Assembly (NCBI GenBank): GCA_963718305.1
Contig: CAVQZG010000010.1
Span: forward strand, 659,014 to 723,013
DNA: 64,000 nucleotides
From: RYN-230 sp963718305
Lineage (GTDB): Bacteria; Actinomycetota; Actinomycetes; Streptosporangiales; Streptosporangiaceae
Reading direction: 5' to 3'
The position numbers were made by a program, and so were the translations under genes. Below, in pieces: positions 51,928-60,861 of this stretch. The notes under the pieces are model-generated. The model made no database searches and was not told the origin of the DNA. It worked only from the letters and a program-made list of their open reading frames with translations. The first letter of the stretch is position 1. Every line of letters begins with the position of its first letter.

Positions 51928-54309
51928 ATGACGCGCCAGCCTCGGGGCTGCGAGTCCGCCCGCCGGCATCCAGCGGCGCAGGCCGCTGGCCCCGATGCCG
52001 CCCACGAAACGGGCGTCGTCACGAAGCCTTCGGAAGGCCGTGGTTCGGCCGGCCTGACCGAAAGGCTGGCGGCGGCTAGCGCGAGGCGGGCGCGCCGCGT
52101 GCTGGCGATCTGGGGGATCGCCGTGGTGGTGGCGCTGATTCTCGTCGGCACCTCGCTGCACGGCCTGACGACGAGCGCCCATGTGGTGGGGACGACGCAG
52201 TCCAGCCAGGCCGAAGCCCTCTACCGCCAGGCGCTGGGTGCGTCGGCCGGCCAGAGGCCGACCGACGTGATCGTGGTCAGCTCGAAGAGCTCCACCGTCA
52301 GCGACGGCAGCTTCCAGCAGTTCGTGGCCCGGCTGGCGGCTCAGGTCCGGACGGCTCCTGGCGTCACGCATGTGGCCACGGATCTGAGCGCTGGAAGCCG
52401 GTTCGTCTCGTCTGACCATCACGCAGCCCTGATCGCACTGCGGGCCGCGAGCGACGCCGACATAAAGCCGGTGGTGAAAGACGTCCAGGCAGTAAACGGC
52501 AGCGGCGGGTTCTCGGTGGCCGTCACCGGCGACCACACGGTCGGGAACGACTTCACGACCCTGTCGGCGAGCGACCTCCAGCACGGGGAACTGGACTTCG
52601 GGCTACCGATCTCCATCGTGATCCTGCTGCTGGTGTTCGGCGCCGTGGTCGCCGGCTTGATGCCGGCGCTGATGGCTCTGCTCTCCATCATCGTGGGCCT
52701 GGGCATCGCTGCGCTGCTCGCCCAGGAGTTCAGCCTGTCGGTCTTCATCGTCAACATGATGACCGGAATGGGCCTGGCGCTCGGCATCGACTACTCGCTG
52801 TTCATGATCTCGCGCTTCCGGGAGGAACGCGGCCACGGCCGCGGCAAGGAGGCGGCGATCCGGATGACGGGAGCCACCGCTAGCCGCGCCGTGCTCTTCA
52901 GCGGGAGCACTTTCGTCGTCGCCCTGCTCGGCATGTTCCTGGTACCGGTCACCATCCTTCGCAGCCTGGCCGCCGGCGCGGTGATCGTCGGAGTCGTATC
53001 CGTCGCCGCCGCGCTGACCCTCCTGCCGGCGATGCTCAGCCTGATCGGTGATCGGGTGAACTCGCTGCCCCTGCCCATCGTGGGCAAGAACCTCGGGCGC
53101 TCCGGCGCGGCCGAAGCCCGGATCTGGAGAGCCGTGACCGGAAGGGTGATGCGCCGTCCAGCCGTGAGCCTGGCGCTGGCGGGAGGATTCATGATCCTGG
53201 CGGCGGTACCGGTGCTCGGCCTGCACATCGGCCAGAGCGGAGTAACCACGCTGCCAGGCAACCTGCCATCCAAACAGGGCTACCTGGCCGTCCAGCGTTA
53301 CTTCCCTGGCCAGAGCCAGGACCCGGTCGAGATCGTCTCGGTGGGAGGGACCGGCACTGCCCGGGCAGACCTCGCGAAACTCGAAACCGTGCTGGCCGGC
53401 GACCCGCGCTTCGGGCCCGGCGTCGTTCAGGCCTCGCCTGACGGCAAGATCCTCACACTGACCGTTCCCATCCGCGGTGACGACGTCTCCAGCCAGGACG
53501 TGGCGGCCGTACTCAGTTTGCGCCAGCAGCTGATCCCGTCGGCGTTCGCCGGCTCCGGCGCACAGGTCTACGTCGGAGGAAAGACCGCCGATGAGGCCGA
53601 CTACTTTCATGCCGTTACCAGCCCGATTCCGTACGTGCTGGCATTCGTGCTGGGACTCAGCTTCCTTCTGCTGCTGCTGGCCTTCCGGTCACTAACGATC
53701 GCGGCCGTCTCGATCCTGCTCAACCTGCTGTCTGCCGGGGCCGCCTACGGCCTGCTCACACTCGTGTTCATTCACGGGGTCGGCGCGGGCATATTCGGGT
53801 TCCAGAAGGTTCCCGCCATCGATGCGTGGGTCCCGCTGTTCATGTTCTCCGTGCTCTTTGCCCTCTCCATGGACTATCAGGTCTTCCTGATGAGCCGGAT
53901 CAAGGAGCGCTATGACCAATGCGGCTCGACACGGGAGGCGGTGGCAGATGGTGTCACATCCACGGCCAAGATCATCACCGGTGCGGCGCTGATCATCGTG
54001 GCGGTGTTCACCGGTTTCGCCCGCGGGCAGCTCCTCCAGTTCCAGGAGATGGGCTTCGGCGTCGCGGTAGCCCTGATCCTGGATGCCACGCTGATCCGTC
54101 TGGTCATCCTCCCGAGCACCTTGAGCTTGCTCGGTCAACGCAGCTGGTACCTGCCCCGCTGGCTGGACTGGTTGCCGCACCTCCAGATGGAACCACCCAA
54201 GGCACCCTCCTCCCATGAGCCCGCAGCCGTCGGGGGCACCCAGCCGCCCGCCCTGCCCGGCCCCGCGGCTGCCCGCGAGGTCACCCGCAGCAGCACGACA
54301 GCCGGCTAG
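51928..54309 (+). CDS. MMPL-family RND transporter
   Basis: 793 residues. About 12 membrane segments with two outer loops; MMPL hallmarks include GLALGIDYSLFMISRFREER, ALSMDYQVFLMSRIKERY and ITGAALIIVAVFTGFARG. These exporters move lipids or hydrophobic compounds using proton motive force. ATG 51928 has GAGG at a good distance, but an AAGGAG followed by ATG 51888 sits 40 nt upstream in another frame (MHNDSSRHSDEVGH). Given the indels elsewhere in this window, the true start may be 51888 with a missed base. Confidence 0.9.
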   Translation: MTRQPRGCESARRHPAAQAAGPDAAHETGVVTKPSEGRGSAGLTERLAAASARRARRVLAIWGIAVVVALILVGTSLHGLTTSAHVVGTTQSSQAEALYRQALGASAGQRPTDVIVVSSKSSTVSDGSFQQFVARLAAQVRTAPGVTHVATDLSAGSRFVSSDHHAALIALRAASDADIKPVVKDVQAVNGSGGFSVAVTGDHTVGNDFTTLSASDLQHGELDFGLPISIVILLLVFGAVVAGLMPALMALLSIIVGLGIAALLAQEFSLSVFIVNMMTGMGLALGIDYSLFMISRFREERGHGRGKEAAIRMTGATASRAVLFSGSTFVVALLGMFLVPVTILRSLAAGAVIVGVVSVAAALTLLPAMLSLIGDRVNSLPLPIVGKNLGRSGAAEARIWRAVTGRVMRRPAVSLALAGGFMILAAVPVLGLHIGQSGVTTLPGNLPSKQGYLAVQRYFPGQSQDPVEIVSVGGTGTARADLAKLETVLAGDPRFGPGVVQASPDGKILTLTVPIRGDDVSSQDVAAVLSLRQQLIPSAFAGSGAQVYVGGKTADEADYFHAVTSPIPYVLAFVLGLSFLLLLLAFRSLTIAAVSILLNLLSAGAAYGLLTLVFIHGVGAGIFGFQKVPAIDAWVPLFMFSVLFALSMDYQVFLMSRIKERYDQCGSTREAVADGVTSTAKIITGAALIIVAVFTGFARGQLLQFQEMGFGVAVALILDATLIRLVILPSTLSLLGQRSWYLPRWLDWLPHLQMEPPKAPSSHEPAAVGGTQPPALPGPAAAREVTRSSTTAG

Positions 54310-54323
54310 TTAGGAGCGACATC

Positions 54324-54719
54324 GTGACCACCTCATCGGGCACATCCGTCCACACGCAGGTCCGGCTCACCGGCGGGTTGCCCGTCCGCTTCGCCCGGCC
54401 CCCACCTGCGGCTGCTCGTGTCCTCGCGGGAGTCCTGATTACGGATTCGGAACTCCGATGCCGGTGGCGGGTATTAGCGGAACGGTCGCTGGGCTCCGCA
54501 GACCGTCCTCCGCGGCGGGGAACGCCTCGCGCACTCGGGATGCGCAGCGAGCATCAGCCCCGCGCCCGCGGACGCGGCGGCGCCGGTTTGAACTTCGGTG
54601 GCCTGACCTTCGCAACGCAGGCCGTGTGCGGCGCGCTCGGTGTCGCGAGGAACGACTGGAACACATTTTGCGCGCAGGGTGACGCGAGCGTCACGAAGTG
54701 GCCGATCCCGGCAAACTGA
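54324..54719 (+). CDS. Possible truncated gene start downstream of the MMPL gene
   Basis: GTG 54324 has GGAG 8 nt upstream and gives MTTSSGTSVHTQVRLTGGLP, which looks like a real N-terminus. After about 40 residues the frame becomes Arg/Pro-rich antisense to the hydrolase gene. It may be the head of a gene cut off near 54440. I recognise no family. Confidence 0.2.
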   Translation: MTTSSGTSVHTQVRLTGGLPVRFARPPPAAARVLAGVLITDSELRCRWRVLAERSLGSADRPPRRGTPRALGMRSEHQPRARGRGGAGLNFGGLTFATQAVCGALGVARNDWNTFCAQGDASVTKWPIPAN

Positions 54720-56112
54720 AGGAGTGTCGAGTTGGGCAGCGTCCGCGCCGCTATCCGCGCCCAGCTCGTCGGCGTGACGGCGTCGAAGCTGCCCGCGAGC
54801 AGCAGGGTCGGGATCGTGCTCGGCGTGGCCGCCCGCTGTGCAGCGGGCGCCTTCGGAACCTTCCACGCGGTGCATTCCTGGGGGAGGTACGTTAGGTGCA
54901 GGGCCGGCGTGAGCACCGAGTCCGGATAGGCCGGGAACGCGCGCCGGCCGGCCGACAGGATCGAGCCCTTCATGTAGGGGATCCACTCGGCGCAGCCCAC
55001 GCCGAGGGCCAGCCCGGCGCCGAGAATCCCAATGCCTGAGCCCACGACGTGCGCCGCGACCTGCGTGGCGATCGGGCGCGGGTTCCCGTTGGCGAGCTCG
55101 GCGATCATGGCCGGGACGTTGCGGAAGTCAGCGGTGTTGAAGGACTCATCGATGAGCCAGTTCGCCAGGCGCCCGCCGTCGAGCACCACCTTCACCGGGG
55201 AACCGCTGGTTGGCGGCTTGACGCGCGTCGTGACCGGGTGTGCCTCCAGGCGGCGTACCAGGTTCGTGAACGTCTGCTCGATCCCGGGGTGGCGCCGCCA
55301 GCACTGCGGCTGTTTCATGCACGCCCGGAACAGGCGGTCGAAGCCCTCGCGGGCGTTCGGCGCGAAGAGGTTGGCGGCCACCACCTCCGGCGGCTCCACC
55401 GAGTCGAGCGTCACGCTCCGGATGCCCTGCGGATGCTCACGCATCAAAGTCATCGCGAGATTCGTGCCGTAGGAGTCGCCGAATACGTTCCACTCGCGAA
55501 TCCCGAGCGCCACGCGCAGATCCGCGACGTCAGCCGCGTTCTCGGTCGTGTTGTCAGCGCCGAGGTCAACCCCCTCGCGACCATGCGGCGGAAGCAGGCG
55601 CGCGTCGCCGCCACGTTCAGGCGAATGGCCCGGGACCCGTCGAGCGGGACACCGAGGGTATGTATGAAAGCCCGGTCAACCTCCGGGCACGTCGGCGCCG
55701 GGTTTGGGGGGCCGTAGATCGTGCCGCGCTGGCTGATGATAATCAGTTCTCGGTTACGGTTGAAGCCGGCGGCGATCAGGGACTGCGTCTCGCCTAGCGG
55801 GAAGCCGCCGGGGCCTCCGGCGAGGTACATGACCGGATCGGGCGCGGGGTGCGGCGACGTCGCTGGCACGATCCCGACCGTCAGGCGAATCGTGCGCCCG
55901 TTCGGTTTGGCCCGGTTCTCGGGCACGATAAGGAAGCCGCAGCGGGCGTCCGCGGGCAGAGTGGTCGGGATGGGCTTGGTCGGGCACACCGTCGGCTCGA
56001 ACCTCGGCACCGGGAGCTTCGACCTCGCGCCGGCGTTAGCGGGCGACGCTAGCGGGAGTGCTGCAGCCACCACCCCGCAGATCGCGATGAGCATGAGCGG
56101 AACTTTGCGCAT
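54554..56112 (-). CDS. Secreted alpha/beta hydrolase, tripeptidyl-aminopeptidase-like (one frameshift)
   Basis: From ATG 56112 a Sec signal peptide (MRKVPLMLIAICGVVAAALP ... SPANAGA) leads into a proline-iminopeptidase/TAP-like hydrolase: DPVMYLAGGPGGFPLGE, then LIIISQRGTIYG. The frame shifts in the C5 run at 55569-55573 and continues NTTENAADVADLRVALGIRE, WNVFGDSYGTNLAMTLM (nucleophile Ser in GDSYG), PTLLLAGSFDAVTPTSW and GIGHF with the catalytic His. A complete Ser-Asp-His triad is therefore visible. Restored ~520 residues. Likely an exported peptidase or esterase. Confidence 0.85.
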
Positions 56113-56747
56113 CCTAGCCCCCCCGCGCTTGGATGCCTGGAGCCCAAGCATTGGCCTGTTCCTGAACAGCTGTCAACTAAATCCATGACAATGCCACAAT
56201 CCTGACAGGCACCGACGGTGCAGGTGTACCTCCAGCGCCCCTTCGATCGCGGGCCGCGGCTGCGGGAGCGGCTGAGCGGCCCGCGCCACTGCGGGGAGCG
56301 GGTGCACGGCTCGGTGGAGCGGCGGGCCACCCACCGCCTGGCTGCCCCGGGCAGGCCGCATACACGGGCGGCCACGGCCAAGACGGCCAGCAGCGCCGCC
56401 CTCATGCGTTTGCCGATGCGCATGCCGCCCGCACCCCAGCCCTGACCAGCCTCGGCACCTGACCCGCACCATCACAAGCGCCTGCCCGCCGCGTGCCGAT
56501 CAGGTGGTCTGCCACGAACTCTCACGGTCACTCGCGGACAGCCTGGCACGCGTTCAGACCTGGATTGATGCAGGCGAAGCCGATCAGCGAGCATCCCTGA
56601 CACGGAAGAGGTCCATAGGAGCCAATGTTGGAGCCACCCCGGCGAACGACTTACCCCGCCAGCGCACGAATGCGGACATGCGGCCGAGAACCTTGCCAGC
56701 TCGCGGACCAATCCGAACGACGCTGAACGCGATACAGGTAACTACGA
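56113..56747 (-). other. Intergenic region, no supported gene
   Basis: Minus-strand frames near 56173-56475 begin MRIGKRMRAALLAVLAVAA, which resembles a signal peptide, but the downstream sequence in all frames is Arg/Pro-rich and not convincing. It could be a frame-broken small secreted protein ending in TCTVGACQDCG. GC content begins to fall toward 56,600. Confidence 0.3.
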
Positions 56748-57140
56748 TCAGAAGGTCCGGCGCACCAGCCAGCGCGGCTGGCTAGCGCTGTGCGTGTCCG
56801 CGGCGTAGGAGACGGCACTGGCCAGCAGGGCGCGGGCCACGCCCTTACGCCGGAATCCGGTCCGTACGACCAAGCACGTTACGCTCCACACCGGCAGATC
56901 ATCCACAACGGGAATGGTCCGAGAGCGGGCCAGGCGACCCATCTGCGAACGAGGACCCAGACCGCACCAGCCGACCACTGTCTCGTCCAGGTAAGCGAAC
57001 AGGCCCGGAGCCGGGTCGCCCGCGAGCAGTTCGCGCACCTTGCCCGGTCGGTCAGGAACCCGATTGAACTCCCGGAAGCCACCGCCAATACAGGCACCAG
57101 CAACCGTTGTCACCACGACCCAGCAGGGTGGCCACGGCCC
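56748..57140 (-). pseudogene. Broken GNAT N-acetyltransferase
   Basis: One frame gives GDNGCWCLYWRW (57,090-57,130), a typical start of this GNAT group. The next frame, after a shift near 57080, gives FREFNRVPDRPGKVRELLAG, LDETVVGWCGLGPRSQMGRL and VVRTGFRRKGVARALLASAV (acetyl-CoA-binding motif A). After this the usual C-terminal ~50 residues are replaced by PRWLVRRTF and a stop. Frame-broken and truncated, at the edge of the low-GC island. Confidence 0.6.
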
Positions 57141-57389
57141 GAGGGATGGCAGCGGCGAGGAGGATGGAGAGGCTCAGGAAGCCGCAGGTCAACAACCCGA
57201 TCTGTAAACCGATTTGTAACCGGACGCGATGAAACGGGATGAGAGGAAGGAGACAGAGCCGACCAGGCGGACCGTGATCTGTCGCATCAGCCGAGGTCAT
57301 CGCACCCGCGGGAGACTGTCAGAGATGGCGGAGACATGCGTCGCACGGCTCATAACCCAGCGACTGCACAATGCCAGGTCACCAGGAGG

Positions 57390-57410
57390 GCTTAGGCTCC
57401 GCATTGCTCA
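57390..57410 (+). repeat. Left copy of a 21-bp direct repeat flanking the low-GC island
   Basis: The sequence GCTTAGGCTCCGCAT-T-GCTCA recurs at 58870-58890 with a single difference (C for T). It lies just before the end of the 165-residue membrane protein gene. Confidence 0.8.
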
Positions 57411-57427
57411 AGCGAATACACTCCTAT

Positions 57428-57925
57428 TTACTCGCTGTGGGACTCAGCGCCGCTAGACGTCGACGTGCTCGTTCCAGTATCGACGAAGCCAGAGCCACTC
57501 TCTTCTGAAGCGGCTTCGCGTCTGCGACGCTTCGTTATTACCCTACGATAGTCTTCTGCCAAAGTCCCAATATATGCAGCCATAAAGACATAGGCTGGTA
57601 TGGCGGCTATAACGATTAGCAGTGCTATCGACGAGATTAGTACCGACTGCTGGATCGTCGCCGTCGCGTGTTGATTGTATATCGCACTAAGGGCCAGGAA
57701 TTCTCCGTAGGCGCCGAAGAAGATGGTGAAGGCTAGCGCAGTGGCGGCAAAAGCTGATCCTATGAAGCGCACCTGCGGCCAGAACTTAGCTGGCGTTTGC
57801 TTAGCGGAAGACGTCCATCGACCCATGAAATCTTCGTACGTCCGTCCCTGAACTGTCAGTGCTAGGAAAAAAACAGGAATTACTGCAGCTTCGGTTTCAT
57901 AGAAGCCACTGTTAAAGCCGCTCAT
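57428..57925 (-). CDS. Low-GC membrane protein of unknown function
   Basis: 165 residues from ATG 57925, which has GGGAG five bases upstream (ATG 57940 also in frame). About three membrane segments: AAVIPVFFLALTVQG, FIGSAFAATALAFTIFFGAY and SVLISSIALLIVIAAIPAYV, then EDYRRVITKRRRREAASEES and a Ser/Thr-rich tail. No known family. Codon use is far less GC-rich than in the rest of the window (many A/T third positions), which suggests recent acquisition. Divergent from a 51-codon gene across a repeat-rich spacer. Confidence 0.7.
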   Translation of the reverse strand: MSGFNSGFYETEAAVIPVFFLALTVQGRTYEDFMGRWTSSAKQTPAKFWPQVRFIGSAFAATALAFTIFFGAYGEFLALSAIYNQHATATIQQSVLISSIALLIVIAAIPAYVFMAAYIGTLAEDYRRVITKRRRREAASEESGSGFVDTGTSTSTSSGAESHSE

Positions 57926-58079
57926 AACATCTCCCAGCATTTCAATGACAGAAGTTTGATAGCAAATCTACCAGCTCAATCGCGCTCCAAATCAACGTCT
58001 ATCAAGGGATTACATTCCCTCGCAAACGTTTCGATGAACGGTGGCGGGGGTTGTTGGATCACCTACCTCATCCGTAACA

Positions 58080-58106
58080 GTAACTAACTTAAACAACAAT
58101 AGTTAC
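58080..58106. promoter_or_regulatory. 7-bp inverted repeat, operator-like
   Basis: GTAACTA (58080-58086) and TAGTTAC (58100-58106) are perfect complements separated by 13 AT-rich bases, placed between the divergent membrane genes and 3 bp before the tandem repeats. Confidence 0.45.
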
Positions 58107-58109
58107 AGC

Positions 58110-58190
58110 GAGCCCATGGACCGTACTTGACCAGTAGAGCCCATGGACCGTACTTGACCAGTAGAGCCCATGGACCGTACTTGACCAGTG
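58110..58190 (+). repeat. Three tandem 27-bp repeats
   Basis: Units start at 58110, 58137 and 58164. Each contains GAGCCCATGGACCGTACTTG followed by ACCAGTA or ACCAGTG; the three differ only at the last base. Such precise direct repeats in an AT-rich spacer resemble iterons or repressor arrays. Each copy contains a TTGACC that could serve as a -35 element. Confidence 0.9.
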
Positions 58191-58215
58191 GATTTGACCC
58201 CTAGATTACTTCTCC

Positions 58216-58232
58216 TGACAGTGCTATTGTCA
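58216..58232. promoter_or_regulatory. Dyad TGACA-N7-TGTCA upstream of the 51-residue gene
   Basis: TGACA (58216-58220) and TGTCA (58228-58232) form a perfect dyad 36 bp before the start at 58268. A TTGACC at 58194-58199 could be a -35 box for the same gene. Operator or activator site is inferred from position only. Confidence 0.4.
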
Positions 58233-58267
58233 CGCACGACACATGCTGCCAGATCTAGGGGGGATCC

Positions 58268-58423
58268 ATGAAGCGTTCAGTGAGTAGATTAATTTCGGGC
58301 ATCCAAAAGGCTAGCGGCGGCGCGATCTTTGTTCACCCAGCCGTGGCGGTGGGAGCAGGTGCCGGGTTCTTGGCTCTCTTGTATGGCATACTCCATGCAG
58401 CAAGCATGGCTGGTCACCCCTGA
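58268..58423 (+). CDS. 51-residue small membrane protein (short ORF)
   Basis: ATG 58268 follows a strong AGGGGGG ribosome-binding site. The product begins MKRSVSRLISGIQKASGGAI and has one hydrophobic segment (AVAVGAGAGFLALLYGILHA) before ending ASMAGHP. Positively charged N-terminus plus one span suggests a single-pass membrane peptide. Base composition matches the divergent 165-residue membrane protein rather than the host genes. A perfect 9-bp hairpin lies ~80 bp downstream. No family recognised. Confidence 0.55.
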   Translation: MKRSVSRLISGIQKASGGAIFVHPAVAVGAGAGFLALLYGILHAASMAGHP

Positions 58424-58506
58424 GCTGCCATGTAAGGCCATTTCCGACGGACGTACAAATGGCAGGATGGCCTGACAGTTGGAGTGCGGCCGCCTACCAG
58501 CTTTGG

Positions 58507-58536
58507 GTCCTGTCCTGAAAATCTTCTGGACAGGAC
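58507..58536 (+). terminator. Hairpin downstream of the 51-residue gene
   Basis: GTCCTGTCC (58507-58515) pairs with GGACAGGAC (58528-58536); three further pairs are possible inside after one mismatch. No clear U-run follows, so it may instead be an inverted repeat left by a mobile element. Confidence 0.45.
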
Positions 58537-59002
58537 TGCCGTTGGTGCTTTCTCTCAATTCCTACGTACGTTATTGCTGCTCTGTATGGTGCTGGGACCG
58601 TTGTGGCTCCAACGCTGACGGTGGCCAGTCAGGCGCCGTCCGGCGCGATGGTTAGCGCTCTCACCGGCACGGTGTGGCCGGTGAGCGTGCGGCGCAGCGC
58701 GGGGTCGGGCAGGTCGCGGGGTGACCGACCGCGTCTACGTCGGCGTCTACCCTGAAGACGTAGCCGACGTTGCCTCGGTCAGACAAGGTATTTCCTCCCG
58801 GCTCCACCGCAGGCCAGGACCACTAACCCCCCATGACGACATAGGCACCACGGTGAGAACTGGCTACCGGCTTAGGCTCCGCATCGCTCATAGGCTCCCT
58901 GGCCAGCTGCCTGCTTACAGTCGTGTCACTATGAATATGCCAGGTCAGGACAGGCGTACTGTCATCATTGACCAGAGCCGTGCGAGAGCCGAGTCTGAGG
59001 GT
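58537..59002 (+). other. Right part of the low-GC island and spacer
   Basis: No supported gene. The frame from 58721 into the cyclic-nucleotide-binding gene is open but not protein-like before 59003. Contains the right copy of the 21-bp repeat. Confidence 0.4.
58870..58890 (+). repeat. Right copy of the 21-bp direct repeat
   Basis: Matches 57390-57410 at 20 of 21 positions; together they enclose ~1.46 kb of low-GC DNA. Confidence 0.8.
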
Positions 59003-60008
59003 ATGCGATACGAAAGCAGCATTACCTCACTGTCCTGGATCCCGTCCGAGGCCGTTACCGGAGCACTCAAGGTGACCTTCGACGCAGGACTGAGCCACTA
59101 CGACGACCCGCCGCCCGGGGAACTCGACGACCTCGAGGCCCTCCGGGACGCCGACCGGTTCCGCTTCGCGAACCTGCTCCGGGCCTGGATCGAGACGGAC
59201 GGCTCCGGTGCGGTCACCGGCGCCGGCTACAGCGGCGGGGGCCTGATGGGCGGCACCACCGTCCGCCTGGGCGGCCTGCAGCACCGCTTCCAGGGTGTCC
59301 AGCTGGCCGAAATCCAGCGGCCGCCGGAGGACGGCCCGGGCTGGGTCCGGTTCGTGCAGACCACCGGGGGAAGGACGGCGCTGCCCATCCCGCGTCGCGT
59401 GCGGCACCGCCCGTTCGTGCAATGGCAGGCCCCGCTGGTGTGGACCACGTTGTCGCTGACCCTGCACACCGACGGCACCGCCGAGTTCGCGATGACCGGC
59501 GCCAGCCCGTTCCCCCGGCACTGGGTGTACGGGACCGAAGGGCAGCTCACCCACAAATCGGGCCTGACTGATTTCGCGGACTGGTCCGCGGGGTCGTTCG
59601 GCAAGCACAGCCCGTGGGGGGACGAGGACTCTCCCGCGCTGGTCACGGCCGTCGAGACCGCCCTGGAGCGGGCCCTGTCCGTGCAGCTCATGCACGGCGC
59701 GGCCAAGCCGGTGATCCGCCGGGCCGCCGCGGGCGACGTACTGGTCCGCCAGGGTGATCCGGGCCGTCGAGGTCTTCCTGGTCCTGGACGGGGTGGTCCG
59801 GGTCGACCGGGATGGGGAGCAGCTGGCTGAGTATGGCCCGGGGGCGATACTCGGCGAGCGCGCGCACCTGGAGGGCGGCGTACGGACGTCCACCCTGGTG
59901 GCGGCCACGGCGTGCCGGGTGGCGTCGGTGGACGCCAGCCAGTTCGAGCATGATGCTCTAGTGGAACTTTCCGGGGGTCACCGGCGCGAAGACGCCGGCC
60001 GAGGCTGA
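59003..60008 (+). CDS. Protein with C-terminal cyclic-nucleotide-binding domain (one frameshift)
   Basis: From ATG 59003 (MRYESSITSLSWIPSEAVTG). Residues ~1-240 are a domain I do not recognise (HYDDPPPGELDDLEALRDAD, PLVWTTLSLTLHTDGTAEFA, GDEDSPALVTAVETALERAL). Near 59755 the frame shifts and a CRP-like cNMP-binding domain follows: VLVRQGDPGR, then VFLVLDGVVRVDRDGEQLAE, YGPGAILGERAHLEGG and TSTLVAATACRVASVD. The shift is a one-base surplus in GGGCCGTCGAGG. One base separates its stop from the next gene. An obvious sensor for cAMP or cGMP made by cyclases such as that at 27629. Confidence 0.8.
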
Positions 60009-60009
60009 G

Positions 60010-60861
60010 GTGCGGGTACACCTCTGTGGGGTGCGCGGATCGACTCCCGCACCAGGAGCGGAGTTTCTCCGCTACGGGGGGCACACTTCATGCGTGGCGA
60101 TCGCCCACGATGACGCGGCGGTGCCGGCGCTGATCCTGGACGCCGGCACCGGACTGCGCCGGGCCACCGCGCTGCTGGACGGCCGTCCCTTCGAGGGCGC
60201 CATCCTGCTCACTCACCTGCACTGGGATCACGTGCACGGGCTCCCGTTCTTCCGGGGCGGCGACCGCCCGGACGCCCGGGTCACGTTGCTGCTGCCGGTG
60301 CAGGATTCTGGCGAGAGCGCCATGTCGGTGCTGGCCCGGGGCATGTCCCCGCCGCACTTCCCGATCGGGCCGGACGGCCTGCGCGGCGACTGGACGTTCG
60401 GCACGCTGCCACCGGGCCAGCTGAAGGCCGAGGGGTTCACCGTGGAGGTCCGGGAGGTGCCGCACAAGGGCGGCCGGACCTACGGGTACCGGGTCAGCGA
60501 CGGGCACTCGGTGGTCACTTACATCCCTGACCACTGCCCCACCGTCCTCGGGCCCGGACCGGAGGGGCTGGGCGAGTATCATCCGGCCGCGCTGGACCTG
60601 GCGGCCGGCGCGGACCTGCTCATCCACGACGCGTTCCTGCTGGCTGCCGAGGTGCCCGCGGAGGCATCGTTCGGCCACGCGGCGGTGGAGTACGCGGTGG
60701 GCCTGGGGGCGCGGGCCGGAGCCCGGCAGGTGGCGCTGGCGCACCACAAGCCGGACCGGACGGACGCGGACCTGGATCTGCTGGCCGCCCGGTTCGCGGC
60801 CGGCCCGCCCGGGCTCCCGGACGTCATCGTCGGCGCCGAGGGCGGGATACTCGATCTATGA
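60010..60861 (+). CDS. MBL-fold metallo-hydrolase (PhnP/phosphodiesterase-like)
   Basis: 283 residues from GTG 60010. Opens VRVHLCGVRGSTPAPGAEFL, with the metal motif LLTHLHWDHVHGLPFF (HxHxDH), then YIPDHCP, LLIHDAF and a late His in ALAHHKPD. This is the PhnP/RNase Z-like branch that includes cyclic nucleotide phosphodiesterases. Being fused by position to a cNMP-binding protein, a role in cyclic-nucleotide or related phosphodiester turnover is a fair guess. Overlaps the next gene by ATGA at 60858. Confidence 0.85.
   Translation: MRVHLCGVRGSTPAPGAEFLRYGGHTSCVAIAHDDAAVPALILDAGTGLRRATALLDGRPFEGAILLTHLHWDHVHGLPFFRGGDRPDARVTLLLPVQDSGESAMSVLARGMSPPHFPIGPDGLRGDWTFGTLPPGQLKAEGFTVEVREVPHKGGRTYGYRVSDGHSVVTYIPDHCPTVLGPGPEGLGEYHPAALDLAAGADLLIHDAFLLAAEVPAEASFGHAAVEYAVGLGARAGARQVALAHHKPDRTDADLDLLAARFAAGPPGLPDVIVGAEGGILDL

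Noticed and set aside
57229..57456. 75-codon plus-strand frame
   Set aside because: No ribosome-binding site; it overlaps the broken GNAT gene and the end of the membrane protein gene, with unremarkable composition.
58110..58190. CRISPR array
   Set aside because: The 27-bp units are directly adjacent with no spacers between them, and no cas genes are present.
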